DNA from: Bacteroidales bacterium UBA5287
Lineage (GTDB): Bacteria; Bacteroidota; Bacteroidia; Bacteroidales; Dysgonomonadaceae
Assembly: GCA_002411345.1 (NCBI GenBank)
Contig: DHSL01000020.1
Location: forward strand, 1 to 63,007
Length of the DNA: 63,007 nt
Direction of reading: 5' to 3'
The notes under the pieces were generated by a model that ran no database searches, was not told the DNA's origin, and saw nothing but the letters and a program-made list of their open reading frames with translations. Both the position numbers and the translations under genes were made by a program. Shown piece after piece: positions 33,821 to 42,799 of this stretch (position 1 is the first letter of the stretch; the number at the start of each line of letters is the position of its first letter).

Positions 33821-34198
33821 ATGTCGACGAAAGATTTTGTAAAAAAACAAATTGATAGGTTTAATTCTCAACTTACCGAGCAACAGTTTCTGGAATTAAC
33901 AGAAACCGAGAACTCGTTGATTATCTTAGAAATTCCTTTTCAAGATTATAGTCTTACTGAAATAGCACGTTTAATAGAAAGTAATAGTGCTCATGTGCTC
34001 AATTTGGCGGTTCTGCCAATTGCCGGTGGGTCAACGTTACTCATTTCTATAAAATTGGATGTGTCTGATCTATCTTTAGTTCTACGAAGTTTTGAACGCA
34101 ATAACTTAGAAGTTGTCTATTATTTTATGCGTGAAGGTGATATAAATGATACTCAAAAAGATCGGCTCAACGAATTGATGTATTACTTAAATATGTGA
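33821..34198 (+). CDS. Small ACT-like regulatory protein, without CBS domains
   Basis: This 125-aa protein resembles the C-terminal third of a CBS-domain protein commonly encoded just before nadK in Bacteroidales. The matching blocks are SLIILEIPFQDYSLTEIARLIESN, DVSDLSLVLRSFERNN and RLNELMYYLNM. The CBS pair that normally precedes this region is missing; instead a short helix (MSTKDFVKKQIDRFNS) leads in. It looks like a deliberate short form, since a normal start is present. The stop codon lies five bases before the nadK start at 34204, so expression is coupled. Function unknown; ligand sensing is likely for the ACT-like fold. Confidence 0.6.
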   Translation: MSTKDFVKKQIDRFNSQLTEQQFLELTETENSLIILEIPFQDYSLTEIARLIESNSAHVLNLAVLPIAGGSTLLISIKLDVSDLSLVLRSFERNNLEVVYYFMREGDINDTQKDRLNELMYYLNM

Positions 34199-34203
34199 TA
34201 ATT

Positions 34204-35088
34204 ATGCAAATAGCGTTATTTGGTCATTCAGGTTATGATAGAACAGCCGCCGCTGATTCTGTTTTATTGAATATTTGTAGTATTATTCATAAAAAGAAAT
34301 TGGGATTATATATATCTGATGAACTATTTTATTCATTTTCCAAACCGATGCAAAATCAGGTCAGAGAAATGTGCATTTTATTTGATGTACTTCCACCTGT
34401 CAATCTGGCATTGAGTGTTGGAGGTGATGGAACTTTTTTACATACAGCAGCTTCGATCGGCGATACAGGCATTCCAATATTAGGGATAAATGCCGGTCGT
34501 TTAGGTTTTTTGGCAGATGTGAATCCTGATAGTTTTGAGGAAGTACTAGATGAAATCATCATTGGCAACTATCGGATTGAAGAGCGCACGTTGTTGGAAA
34601 TAACCACAGAAGATGTAACCACCAGGTTAGATAATGTGCATGCATTGAACGAAGTAGCTGTACTTAAACAAGACACCTCTTCAATGTTAGCCATACATGC
34701 ATATATTAACGATGAATATTTTACTACTTATCAAGCTGACGGACTAGTGATTGCCACACCTACAGGTTCTACGGCATATTCCCTTAGCATTGGTGGATCA
34801 ATTCTTATGCCTACTTCATCGGGGATCATTATTTCTGCAGTAGCTCCTCATAGTTTAACAACACGACCGTTGGTTGTGGAGAACGATTCAAGGATTAAAT
34901 TACAAGTTGAAAGTAGAAGTCGCCACTACTTAGTTTCAATGGATGGACATTCTCATATATTTAATGAAAGAACAATGTTAGAAGTCTTTAAGGCTAATTA
35001 TACTCTGAAAGTTATCAAACGAAACAATCACACTTTTTTTGAAACACTTCGAGATAAACTCATGTGGGGAAAAGATCTTAGAACTTAA
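34204..35088 (+). CDS. nadK: NAD kinase
   Basis: NadK phosphorylates NAD to NADP. The 294-aa protein has the ATP/NAD site SVGGDGTFLHTA, GINAGRLGFLADV, the conserved NEVAVLK region and TPTGSTAYSLSIGGSI. The ATG at 34204 is preferred over GTG at 34195 because the first gives the usual start, MQIALFG. It is coupled to the preceding ACT-like gene. Neighbouring pdxJ is divergent, an arrangement that occurs in Bacteroidales. Confidence 0.95.
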   Translation: MQIALFGHSGYDRTAAADSVLLNICSIIHKKKLGLYISDELFYSFSKPMQNQVREMCILFDVLPPVNLALSVGGDGTFLHTAASIGDTGIPILGINAGRLGFLADVNPDSFEEVLDEIIIGNYRIEERTLLEITTEDVTTRLDNVHALNEVAVLKQDTSSMLAIHAYINDEYFTTYQADGLVIATPTGSTAYSLSIGGSILMPTSSGIIISAVAPHSLTTRPLVVENDSRIKLQVESRSRHYLVSMDGHSHIFNERTMLEVFKANYTLKVIKRNNHTFFETLRDKLMWGKDLRT

Positions 35089-35122
35089 CAATATCTGCCA
35101 ATAATCTTATTAAATTCAAATC

Positions 35123-36538
35123 ATGAAAAGAATATATTTGTTGTTTTTCTGCATTATACTAAGTTTAAATATAATCAAAGCGCAGATTGATGTTGATGAA
35201 ACAGGAACTTATCTAGTTACACAAAAAACAGGAAAGCCTTTCTTTTGGTTGGGAGATACCGCTTGGGAATTGTTTCACAGGTTAAATCGCAATGAATCAG
35301 TTTGTTATTTAAATACCCGCCAAAAACAGGGCTTTAATGTCGTAATGGCAGTTGCACTTGCTGAACAGAATGGGATAAATCAACCTAATTATTATGGCGA
35401 CAAACCGTTTATTAATCTCGAAACTCTTGAATGGGATGTTACAACAGGCAGTAATTATAAGGTTGAGAATGATTACGATTATTGGGATCATGTTGATTTT
35501 GTTGTTAAGGAAGCAGCAAAAAGGAATATTTATATTGGTTTATTACCAACATGGGGTGATAAAGTTGCGCATAACGGCGGTTATGGTCCCATTTTGTTCA
35601 CCAACAAAGAAAAGGCATACACTTATGCCCATAAACTGGCAGAAAGATATAAAAACAATTGGAACATCATATGGATATTAGGAGGAGACAGATCAGTTAT
35701 TTATGAAAAAAACGGAAAGAAATATGACGATCGTCCCGTTTGGAGAGCCATGGCCAAAGCAATTGAAGATGTATATAATAAAGATGTTTTCATTACTTAT
35801 CATCCGAGTTGGCCCGAGACATCTGTTTATTTGAATGACGAGGAGTGGCTTGACATGAATGCATTGCAAAGCAGTCATGGGAGTAGGACAATTGAACCAT
35901 GGGTTACAATAGCAAACGATTTAAAGAAAAAGCCCCAACGTCCGGTCATGGATTTGGAACCATGCTACGAAGATCATCCTGTAAATCCATGGGATAACAA
36001 ATGGACACGTAAAGATCGCGGTTATTTTAATGATTACGATGTGCGCGCTCGAATTTACAGAGGTGTGTTTGCAGGAGGATGTGGAGCTGTTTATGGTCAT
36101 CATCAAATATGGCAATTTACTGATACTACCCGAAATGCACCAATTTGGGTAGGTGACACAATAATCGGATGGGAAAAAGCTTTGAATGCTAAAGCAGCAA
36201 GGCAAATTCATCATTTGAAAGATTTAATGGTTTCTCTTAAAGATTTTAATAGGGTGGAAGATAGTTCGCTTGTATTGTCGGATTTGGGGAGTGATTATAC
36301 TGACAGAATAGTTGCCACACGAAATCAGAATAGTACTTATGCTTTAATATATTTGCCTCAACCAAAAGAAATTAAGGTCGATCTGGATAAATTAAGAAAA
36401 GGGATTAAAAGTGTATATTGGTTTAACCCGGTGACAGGGAGAACAAAGCGTATTGGGCGATTTAGGTCGGGTGTTCAGGCTTTTACACCGCCTTCAATTG
36501 GTCAGAAAGATTGGGTATTGAAAATAGAACTTAAATAA
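35123..36538 (+). CDS. GH140-like glycoside hydrolase (DUF4038/apiosidase-like)
   Basis: The 471-aa protein has a signal peptide (MKRIYLLFFCIILSLNIIKAQ) and a TIM-barrel DUF4038 domain. The conserved start FFWLGDTAWELFHRL and the two acid regions WILGGDRSV (D189) and PVMDLEPCYE (E279) match GH140-type enzymes, whose catalytic pair is Asp and Glu. The C-terminal part, ending SVYWFNPVTGRTKRIG and WVLKIELK, fits the small beta domain usually annotated as putative collagen-binding. GH140 enzymes characterised so far remove apiose in rhamnogalacturonan-II breakdown. There is no SusCD pair or other polysaccharide gene here, so the substrate is uncertain. Confidence 0.85.
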   Translation: MKRIYLLFFCIILSLNIIKAQIDVDETGTYLVTQKTGKPFFWLGDTAWELFHRLNRNESVCYLNTRQKQGFNVVMAVALAEQNGINQPNYYGDKPFINLETLEWDVTTGSNYKVENDYDYWDHVDFVVKEAAKRNIYIGLLPTWGDKVAHNGGYGPILFTNKEKAYTYAHKLAERYKNNWNIIWILGGDRSVIYEKNGKKYDDRPVWRAMAKAIEDVYNKDVFITYHPSWPETSVYLNDEEWLDMNALQSSHGSRTIEPWVTIANDLKKKPQRPVMDLEPCYEDHPVNPWDNKWTRKDRGYFNDYDVRARIYRGVFAGGCGAVYGHHQIWQFTDTTRNAPIWVGDTIIGWEKALNAKAARQIHHLKDLMVSLKDFNRVEDSSLVLSDLGSDYTDRIVATRNQNSTYALIYLPQPKEIKVDLDKLRKGIKSVYWFNPVTGRTKRIGRFRSGVQAFTPPSIGQKDWVLKIELK

Positions 36539-36540
36539 AT

Positions 36541-36580
36541 AAAAACCGACAGAAGGTTGAACCAACTGTCGGTTTTTTTT
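36541..36580 (+). terminator. Intrinsic terminator after the GH140-like gene
   Basis: AAAAACCGACAG and CTGTCGGTTTTT form an extended hairpin with an inner GGTT/AACC pair, followed by T residues. Confidence 0.85.
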
Positions 36581-36626
36581 AATTGAAATTATTAATGCTT
36601 TACCTATCTATTCGGTATAATTAATT

Positions 36627-36764
36627 TTACTCTTCATTATCACCTGGAAATAATTTGTCTATCCCCTTGATCATCAAGAAAAAGAGTGACATGAACAGGA
36701 AGATCATTATCAATGATATACCTGCTATTTCTAATGCTGCAAAAATCGTTTCTAACTGCGTCAT
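36627..36764 (-). CDS. OadG-like small membrane subunit, 45 aa
   Basis: A 45-aa frame (MTQLETIFAALEIAGISLIM, ending FPGDNEE) lies 18 bases beyond the oadB stop on the same strand, with AAAGGAGT upstream of its ATG as a Shine-Dalgarno sequence. It has one membrane segment (ISLIMIFLFMSLFFLMI) followed by KGIDKLFP, which is the pattern of the N-terminal helix of OadG/MmdD subunits of sodium-pumping decarboxylases. It is below the usual length cut for gene calls. I infer that it anchors the decarboxylase complex together with the separate soluble OadG-like protein at 38438. Confidence 0.75.
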   Translation of the reverse strand: MTQLETIFAALEIAGISLIMIFLFMSLFFLMIKGIDKLFPGDNEE

Positions 36765-36782
36765 AATTTTACTCCTTTCTTT

Positions 36783-37934
36783 TTATCCCCACAAAGGAAC
36801 TAATGTTAATATAAGACCTCCGGCAATAACCGATCCAATCTGACCGCTCACGTTTGCACTAATTGCCGGCATAAGTAAGTAGTTCGTAGGATCTTCTTCC
36901 TGTCCCAACTGGTGAATAACACGAGCAGACATTGGGAAAGCCGAAATACCACAAGCACCAACCATTGGATTGAACTTGTTACCCTCTTTACGGAACAAAT
37001 TGAGGAATTTCGCAAATATAACGCCACCGAACGTGTCGAAAATAAAAGCGATAAGTCCAAGACAAATAATCATAAGCGTTTCCCATTGTACAAAACGTTC
37101 TGCTGTCATTGTACTGGCAATTGTGATACCTAATAATAAGGTCACCAGGTTTGATAATTCGTTTTGTGCTGATTTTGAAAGAGAATTCAAAACGCCGCAA
37201 GTGCGAATCAAGTTACCAAACATCAAGAACCCGATCAATGCTAATGATGAAGGGGCAATTAAACCAGCCAATACAGTAACTGAAATTGGGAAAAGAATCA
37301 ATGCAACATTGGATATTTTTTTATTGGCATCCATGCGCATGTGAATACGACGCTCACTCTTTGTTGTTGTCAATTTAACAATTGGACGTTGAATAATTGG
37401 AACAAGAGCCATATAAGAGTATGCCGCTACAGAAATGGGTCCTAATAGTTGGGGCGCAAATCGAGAAGCGACAATGATTGATGTCGGACCGTCAGCAGCA
37501 CCGATAATACCGATTGAAGCTGCTTCACGTAAATCAAAACCCATTAGAGTTGCAAGAACCATAGTAAGGAAAATACCGAACTGGGCTGCTGCACCAAATA
37601 GTAACAGAGTAGGATTACGGAACAGTGGAGAGAAATCAATCATAGCTCCGATAGCCACGAATATTAGTAACGGGAATACTTCCGTTGCTATACCAGCATC
37701 AAAAAACACGTTAAGTGCTCCAATTACTTCCGTTCCTGTCGCCTGATCAATTTGAGTCAACGCCGAAGTAAATGGAATATTCACCAAGATTGCTCCAAAT
37801 CCCATTGGCAGGAGTAGTGTCGGCTCATATTTTTTTGAGATTGCCAAATAAATTAGGGTGATACCCACAAAAATCATAACGAGGTGTTTCCACGTCATAC
37901 CTGCCAACGCAGGGAATAAATCTGCAAATTCCAT
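36783..37934 (-). CDS. oadB: Sodium ion-translocating decarboxylase subunit beta
   Basis: The 383-aa integral membrane protein pumps sodium out as the carboxybiotin is decarboxylated. It has about nine to eleven hydrophobic segments. The sodium-channel region IGIIGAADGPTSIIVASRFA (with the conserved Asp in GAADGPT) and NPMVGACGISAFPMSARVIHQ are diagnostic of the OadB/MmdB/GcdB family. It sits downstream of the biotin carrier and upstream of the 45-aa subunit. With MmdA and the epimerase nearby, it should serve methylmalonyl-CoA decarboxylation. Confidence 0.94.
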   Translation of the reverse strand: MEFADLFPALAGMTWKHLVMIFVGITLIYLAISKKYEPTLLLPMGFGAILVNIPFTSALTQIDQATGTEVIGALNVFFDAGIATEVFPLLIFVAIGAMIDFSPLFRNPTLLLFGAAAQFGIFLTMVLATLMGFDLREAASIGIIGAADGPTSIIVASRFAPQLLGPISVAAYSYMALVPIIQRPIVKLTTTKSERRIHMRMDANKKISNVALILFPISVTVLAGLIAPSSLALIGFLMFGNLIRTCGVLNSLSKSAQNELSNLVTLLLGITIASTMTAERFVQWETLMIICLGLIAFIFDTFGGVIFAKFLNLFRKEGNKFNPMVGACGISAFPMSARVIHQLGQEEDPTNYLLMPAISANVSGQIGSVIAGGLILTLVPLWG

Positions 37935-37953
37935 AGTTAAGTTATTTTCTGAT

Positions 37954-38391
37954 TTATCCGATTTCTATTAAATTATCCCCTTCGCCAACAGTATCACTTT
38001 TGTTTACTAATATTTTTGTTACAACACCATCGCAAGATGCGTTGACATTGTTTTCCATTTTCATAGCTTCAAGAATAATAACCGTTTGGCCTTTTTTAAC
38101 TGAGTCACCTACTTCAACTTTAATGTCAATTATAGTGCCAGGTAGTGGAGATTTAACAGCTTTCTTAGGACTTGAAGCTGTTGGAGGTGCTGCGGCTGTT
38201 GAAGCAGAGGTGGCTGCTCCCTTGCTTGCTGCAGCTGATTTTTTTACCGGAGCTAATTTGGGAGCTGGTTTATTTTCCACTTCAACAGTATAAGGTTTTC
38301 CATTAACCTTCAGCTCAATGTTGTTTTCGTTTTCTTGTTCAATTGCAACTTTATACTCTTTGCCATTGATTTTATATGTAAATTCTTTCAT
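37954..38391 (-). CDS. Biotin carboxyl carrier protein of the decarboxylase
   Basis: The 145-aa protein carries the carboxyl group between MmdA and the membrane pump on biotin. The C-terminal biotinyl domain has the lysine in ILEAMKMENNV, with PLPGTIIDIKVEVGDSVKKGQ before it. A flexible A/P/K-rich linker (about 45-75) joins it to an N-terminal YKVAIEQENENNIELKVNGKPYTVEV domain. This layout and the position between mmdA and oadB match MmdC-type subunits. Confidence 0.92.
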   Translation of the reverse strand: MKEFTYKINGKEYKVAIEQENENNIELKVNGKPYTVEVENKPAPKLAPVKKSAAASKGAATSASTAAAPPTASSPKKAVKSPLPGTIIDIKVEVGDSVKKGQTVIILEAMKMENNVNASCDGVVTKILVNKSDTVGEGDNLIEIG

Positions 38392-38437
38392 TGAAATATT
38401 TATTACAAATTACGTTATATTAGTTTGATTTATTGAC

Positions 38438-38680
38438 CTACTTACGAGGTAAGCGAGTCATTGCAAATAATTTTGAACTCCAGGGACTGTATCTGGTATC
38501 TTCGTCACTAAATGTCAAGAATGAATATTCTTCATCGTGAACGTTTTGATTCAGTTCAAAAAGAGCTGCTGCAATTGCAGCATGCACCTCATCCTCAACT
38601 CCTTTAGCGGGCGCAACAGTTTCTGTCTTTACCGCTACCGGAGCTTCAACTTCCTTTTTCTTCTTCTTAAATAAACCCAT
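38438..38680 (-). CDS. Soluble OadG-like subunit of the decarboxylase, 80 aa
   Basis: The 80-aa protein begins with a lysine cluster (MGLFKKKKKEV), followed by VEDEVHAAIAAALFELNQNVHD and TRYSPWSSKLFAMTRLPRK. This matches the C-terminal part of Bacteroidales OadG-family proteins that pack on MmdA (YSPWSSK). No membrane segment is present, unlike full-length OadG; the membrane part is probably supplied by the 45-aa protein at 36627. It lies 11 bases after mmdA. Confidence 0.72.
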   Translation of the reverse strand: MGLFKKKKKEVEAPVAVKTETVAPAKGVEDEVHAAIAAALFELNQNVHDEEYSFLTFSDEDTRYSPWSSKLFAMTRLPRK

Positions 38681-38691
38681 ATTCTTAAAAA

Positions 38692-40254
38692 TTATAAAGG
38701 TAAGTTATCGTGTTTCTTAGCAGGATTCTCCAATCGCTTTGAGCGCAATTGTTGTAATGCGCGGATAACACGGAAACGAGTATTGCGTGGTTCTATAACG
38801 TCATCTATGAAACCATATCTTCCAGCTTCGTATGGATTGCAGAAAAGATCGTTGTATTCTTTCTTCTTTGCATCAACAAATTCAGCCTGTTTCTGAGGAT
38901 CGGTAACATCTTTGATTTCTTTGGTGAATAAGACTTCGATAGCTCCATCCGCACCCATAACTGCGATTTCTGCTGAAGGCCATGCGTAGTTGATATCACC
39001 GCGAAGTTGTTTGCAGCTCATCACAATGTGTGCACCACCATAAGATTTACGCAATGTAACTGTAACTTTTGGAACGGTTGCTTCGCCATATGCATAAAGC
39101 AATTTTGCTCCGTGAGTGATCACACCGCCATATTCCTGTGATGTACCGGGTAAGAAACCAGGAACGTCTACTAATGTTACTATTGGAATATTGAAAGCAT
39201 CGCAGAATCTTACAAAGCGAGCAGCTTTGCGAGATGCATTGATATCCAAAACTCCTGCGAGATATTTAGGTTGATTAGCAACTACACCAACAGACATTCC
39301 ATTGAAACGAGCAAAACCAACAATTATGTTTTTAGCAAAGTCAGCATGAACTTCAAGGAATTCACCATTGTCAACTATTGCACCGATAACTTCATACATA
39401 TCGTATGGCTTGCTGGCATTGTCGGGAATAATTTCATTTAATCCGTCTTCAAGTCTATCGATTGGATCGTTAGACTCTTTTAGAGGAGTCACTTCCATGT
39501 TGTTTTGAGGCATGAAGCTCAACAGTTGTTTGATCAACTGAATACCTTCTTCTTCTGTAGGAGCTGAAAAATGTGCAACGCCAGATTTAGTAGTATGAAC
39601 GGATGCTCCTCCCAAATCTTCTTGAGAAACATCTTCACCCAAAACAGTCTTAACAACTTTTGGTCCTGTTAGGAACATATATGAAGTTCCTTCGGTCATA
39701 ATGTTAAAGTCGGTAAGTGCAGGTGAATATACTGCTCCACCAGCACAAGGGCCAAAAATACCTGAAATCTGAGGTATTACTCCCGAAGCAAGAATGTTGC
39801 GTTGGAATATTTCGGCGTAACCAGCTAATGCATTAATACCTTCTTGAATACGTGCACCACCTGAGTCATTGATACCAATAAGTGGAGCGCCCATTTTCAT
39901 GGCCTGATCCATTACTTTGCAAATCTTTTTAGCTTGCATTTCTGATAGTGATCCACCGAAAACAGTGAAATCTTGTGCAAACACATAAACCAAACGGCCA
40001 TCGATTGTTCCGTAGCCAGTTACAACACCATCAGTAAGGAATTTTGTTTTTTCCATACCGAAGTTGTGTGAACGGTGCTCTACGAACATATCGAATTCTT
40101 CAAAACTTCCTTCATCAAGAAGCATGGCGATACGTTCACGTGCTGTGTACTTTCCTTTTTTGTGCTGCGATTCAATTCTTTTTTCACCGCCGCCAAGTCG
40201 AGCTTTTTCACGTAGTTGGATAAGCTCTTTTACTCTGCTGAGTTGGTTGCTCAT
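38692..40254 (-). CDS. mmdA: Methylmalonyl-CoA decarboxylase alpha subunit (carboxyltransferase)
   Basis: The 520-aa protein transfers the carboxyl group of (S)-methylmalonyl-CoA to biotin, giving propionyl-CoA. It has the two crotonase-like carboxyltransferase domains: GGSLSEMQAKKICKVMDQA, GINDSGGARIQEGI and GPCAGGAVYSPALTDF in the first, and VDVPGFLPGTSQEYGGVI, TVTLRKSYGGAHIVM and NPYEAGRYGFIDDVIEPRNTR in the second. The close relative propionyl-CoA carboxylase beta has the same fold, but the adjacent oadB, biotin carrier and epimerase point to decarboxylation. Confidence 0.93.
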   Translation of the reverse strand: MSNQLSRVKELIQLREKARLGGGEKRIESQHKKGKYTARERIAMLLDEGSFEEFDMFVEHRSHNFGMEKTKFLTDGVVTGYGTIDGRLVYVFAQDFTVFGGSLSEMQAKKICKVMDQAMKMGAPLIGINDSGGARIQEGINALAGYAEIFQRNILASGVIPQISGIFGPCAGGAVYSPALTDFNIMTEGTSYMFLTGPKVVKTVLGEDVSQEDLGGASVHTTKSGVAHFSAPTEEEGIQLIKQLLSFMPQNNMEVTPLKESNDPIDRLEDGLNEIIPDNASKPYDMYEVIGAIVDNGEFLEVHADFAKNIIVGFARFNGMSVGVVANQPKYLAGVLDINASRKAARFVRFCDAFNIPIVTLVDVPGFLPGTSQEYGGVITHGAKLLYAYGEATVPKVTVTLRKSYGGAHIVMSCKQLRGDINYAWPSAEIAVMGADGAIEVLFTKEIKDVTDPQKQAEFVDAKKKEYNDLFCNPYEAGRYGFIDDVIEPRNTRFRVIRALQQLRSKRLENPAKKHDNLPL

Positions 40255-40312
40255 AAAAATTATGTTTTGTTATATATTATTGATGATTAATGTCTTGAGT
40301 TCTGATGTCTGC

Positions 40313-40726
40313 TTATTTGGCAGGTTGTTCGCAAAGTTCGGTAAGAACAGATGCTGTAGATTTTGGATGAAGAAATGCAATATTCAATCCTTCAGCACCT
40401 CCACGAGGTTTAGAGTCGATCAAGCGAACCCCTTTGCTTTCCAGTTCTTCTAATGCTTCTGTTACACCACTTTCCACGCAATATGCGATGTGATGAATAC
40501 CTTCACCCCTTTTTTCTATGTGTTTTGCAACCGGACTATCGTCACTTGTTGGTTCCAAAAGTTCAAGTTTTACTTCGCCTACTTTCAAAAATGCTGTCTT
40601 TACTTTTTGGTCTTCAACTGTTTCGATATTGTAACATTTTAGACCAAGAACGCCTTCATAATATTTGAGACTTTCTTCAATACTTTTAACGGCAATGCCG
40701 ATGTGTTCAATGTGAGAAATTTCCAT
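40313..40726 (-). CDS. mce: Methylmalonyl-CoA epimerase
   Basis: The epimerase interconverts (R)- and (S)-methylmalonyl-CoA so that the mutase product can be decarboxylated. The 137-aa protein has the glyoxalase/bleomycin-resistance fold: HIEHIGIAVKSIEESLKYYEGVLG, metal-site regions KLELLEPTSDDSPV and GIHHIAYCVESG, and RGGAEGLNIAFLHPKS. The length matches the family. It is 58 bases upstream of mmdA and probably heads the decarboxylase operon. Confidence 0.93.
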   Translation of the reverse strand: MEISHIEHIGIAVKSIEESLKYYEGVLGLKCYNIETVEDQKVKTAFLKVGEVKLELLEPTSDDSPVAKHIEKRGEGIHHIAYCVESGVTEALEELESKGVRLIDSKPRGGAEGLNIAFLHPKSTASVLTELCEQPAK

Positions 40727-40797
40727 CTTATAGATTATTTTGATGATTTAAAATACAAATTTACTTATTTTTATTCAGATAAAATAAAAAACAGGGG

Positions 40798-41778
40798 TTA
40801 AATAGATGATATCCTTAACACTTCCAACAGTTCTTCACTTATTTCACGATCTCGTTTAATTGCTCTTTTAAATGGAACATAATCGATCTCGTTTTCATGA
40901 ATACCAATCATCACATTTCTTTGATTTTCAAGTAGTGCTTGAATAGCAGCGATCCCCATTCGGCTAGCCAATATTCTGTCTTGTGCAGTTGGAGATCCTC
41001 CACGTTGAAGGTGGCCAAGGATAGAAACGCGAACATCGTACTGTGGATATTGCTGTTTTACACGTTCAGCTAATTTCATAGCACCTCCGGTGATTTCGCT
41101 TTCCGTAACAAGTACCATACTACTATTTTTTGATTTGCGGAATCCCTGTTCAATCAGGTCTCCCAACTGGTCCTTTTCGATACTTATTTCCGGAATGATT
41201 GCAGCTTCAGCTCCAGAGGCTATTGCGCTGTTCAATGCGAGAAAACCACAATTGCGCCCCATAACTTCAATAAAAAACAAACGTTCATGTGAAGTCGCCG
41301 TATCACGGATCTTATCTACTGATTGCATGATAGTGTTAAGAGCAGTATCATATCCAATTGTTGTGTCAGTTCCGTTCAAATCGTTATCGATAGTTCCGGG
41401 AAGACCAACTATAGGAATATTGAATTCATTAGCAAATATGTTGGCACCTGTAAGAGAACCGTCACCTCCAATAACCACCAGTGCGTCAATGCCATGTTTC
41501 TGCATGTTATCGTAAGCCAACTGTCGACCTTCAATCTTCATGAATTCTTCACTGCGTGCCGTTTTTAAGATGGTACCACCTTGTTGAATAATATTACTTA
41601 CACTGTTTGTTCTGAATTCTTCAATCTCGTCTGTGATCAATCCTTTGTAACCGCGATATATGCCTTTTACTGTCATACCGTTATAAATAGCAGCACGGGT
41701 AACAGCGCGGATTGCTGCATTCATACCCGGAGCATCACCCCCAGAAGTCAATACACCAATGCATTTAATATTGTCCAT
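40798..41778 (-). CDS. pfkA: ATP-dependent 6-phosphofructokinase
   Basis: PfkA commits fructose-6-phosphate to glycolysis. The 326-aa protein starts at ATG 41778 (MDNIKCIGVLTSGGDAPGMNA); the longer frame from 41826 adds 16 residues lying in the promoter region. Diagnostic blocks are VIGGDGSLTGA, PGTIDNDLNGTDTTIGYDTALN (catalytic TID), EVMGRNCGFLA and SILGHLQRGGSPTAQDRI. The GGDGS motif with Gly fits the ATP-using class. A terminator follows the preceding ispH-cmk unit boundary. Confidence 0.95.
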   Translation of the reverse strand: MDNIKCIGVLTSGGDAPGMNAAIRAVTRAAIYNGMTVKGIYRGYKGLITDEIEEFRTNSVSNIIQQGGTILKTARSEEFMKIEGRQLAYDNMQKHGIDALVVIGGDGSLTGANIFANEFNIPIVGLPGTIDNDLNGTDTTIGYDTALNTIMQSVDKIRDTATSHERLFFIEVMGRNCGFLALNSAIASGAEAAIIPEISIEKDQLGDLIEQGFRKSKNSSMVLVTESEITGGAMKLAERVKQQYPQYDVRVSILGHLQRGGSPTAQDRILASRMGIAAIQALLENQRNVMIGIHENEIDYVPFKRAIKRDREISEELLEVLRISSI

Positions 41779-41869
41779 AGTTATATATATCAAATTGTTG
41801 AATAATAAAAAATCTTTAAGTCGCAAAGGTAGCTTTTTTTGAGATGGTACACAAAAAGTTATGGCATAA

Positions 41870-41902
41870 AAAAAGGTGCCAGTTTACCTGACACCTTGCA
41901 TT
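41870..41902 (-). terminator. Intrinsic terminator between ispH and pfkA
   Basis: AAGGTGCCAG and CTGACACCTT form a hairpin with one wobble pair on the minus strand; seven T follow. It lies 16 bases past the ispH stop and so ends the cmk-ispH message ahead of pfkA. Confidence 0.85.
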
Positions 41903-41917
41903 TTAAATACCCTTTAA

Positions 41918-42799
41918 TCAATTGTTATTGTTATAATAATCCTCGATCTTTTTTGCGGCCGCCTCCATCTGCCAACCCGGGGTGGATGTAGCACCGCATA
42001 TACCTATACTGAGATTTTCTTTTAACAAAGAAGTATCTATATCGTCGGGACTGTTTATGAGATAAGAATTTGGATTTGTTTCTTTACATTCCGCAAAAAG
42101 TACCTTACCGTTTGAGCTTTTCTCTCCTGCGATAAAGATGATCAAATCATGTTTAGCGGCAAATTGTTTAATGTTTGGAACACGGTTTGATACTTGACGA
42201 CAAATGGTGTCGAAAAATTCGAATGACGCGCCATCCTTCATCTTGCTTCGCATGATTTCTCCAACCTCTTTATACCCTTCAAGCGGTTTAGTAGTTTGAG
42301 AGAAAAGGCGAGTATTTTTAGATAAGTCAAGAGAGTCTATTTCCTCTTTTTTCTCTATGACAATAGCTTTCCCATCAGTCTGACCTATTAACCCATTTAC
42401 TTCCGCATGCCCTTTCTTGCCAAATATCACAATCTGATAATCGTCGGCATCGGAAGCAGTATATTGCTTTTTTATCTTTTTCTGCAGACCCAGTACAACA
42501 GGGCACGATGCATCAATGATTTCAATGTTGTTTTCTTTCGCAATCTGGTAAGTGCTAGGTGGTTCGCCATGTGCACGCAGTAAAACACGAACATTTTTCA
42601 ATGTCTTCAATTGTTCGTGATCGATAGTTATTAACCCCATATTAGCCAGTCGTTCAACCTCAACATTATTGTGAACGATATCGCCAAGGCAATACAAGAT
42701 ACCACCTTTCTTTAACTCTTCTTCCGCTGTGTTGATTGCTCTGGCAACCCCAAAACAGCAACCTGATCCAGCGTCAATTTCTACTTTATTCAGTTTCAT
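41918..42799 (-). CDS. ispH: 4-hydroxy-3-methylbut-2-enyl diphosphate reductase
   Basis: IspH is the last enzyme of the non-mevalonate isoprenoid pathway. It carries a [4Fe-4S] cluster held by three cysteines: here C14 or C15 in GSGCCFGVARAI, the cysteine in DASCPVVLGLQKK, and the one in FDTICRQVSNR. HAEVNGLIGQ and the C-terminal ICGATSTPGWQMEA also match. At 293 aa it has the usual length. Its start overlaps the end of cmk by 14 bases, so the two are translated together. Confidence 0.95.
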   Translation of the reverse strand: MKLNKVEIDAGSGCCFGVARAINTAEEELKKGGILYCLGDIVHNNVEVERLANMGLITIDHEQLKTLKNVRVLLRAHGEPPSTYQIAKENNIEIIDASCPVVLGLQKKIKKQYTASDADDYQIVIFGKKGHAEVNGLIGQTDGKAIVIEKKEEIDSLDLSKNTRLFSQTTKPLEGYKEVGEIMRSKMKDGASFEFFDTICRQVSNRVPNIKQFAAKHDLIIFIAGEKSSNGKVLFAECKETNPNSYLINSPDDIDTSLLKENLSIGICGATSTPGWQMEAAAKKIEDYYNNNN

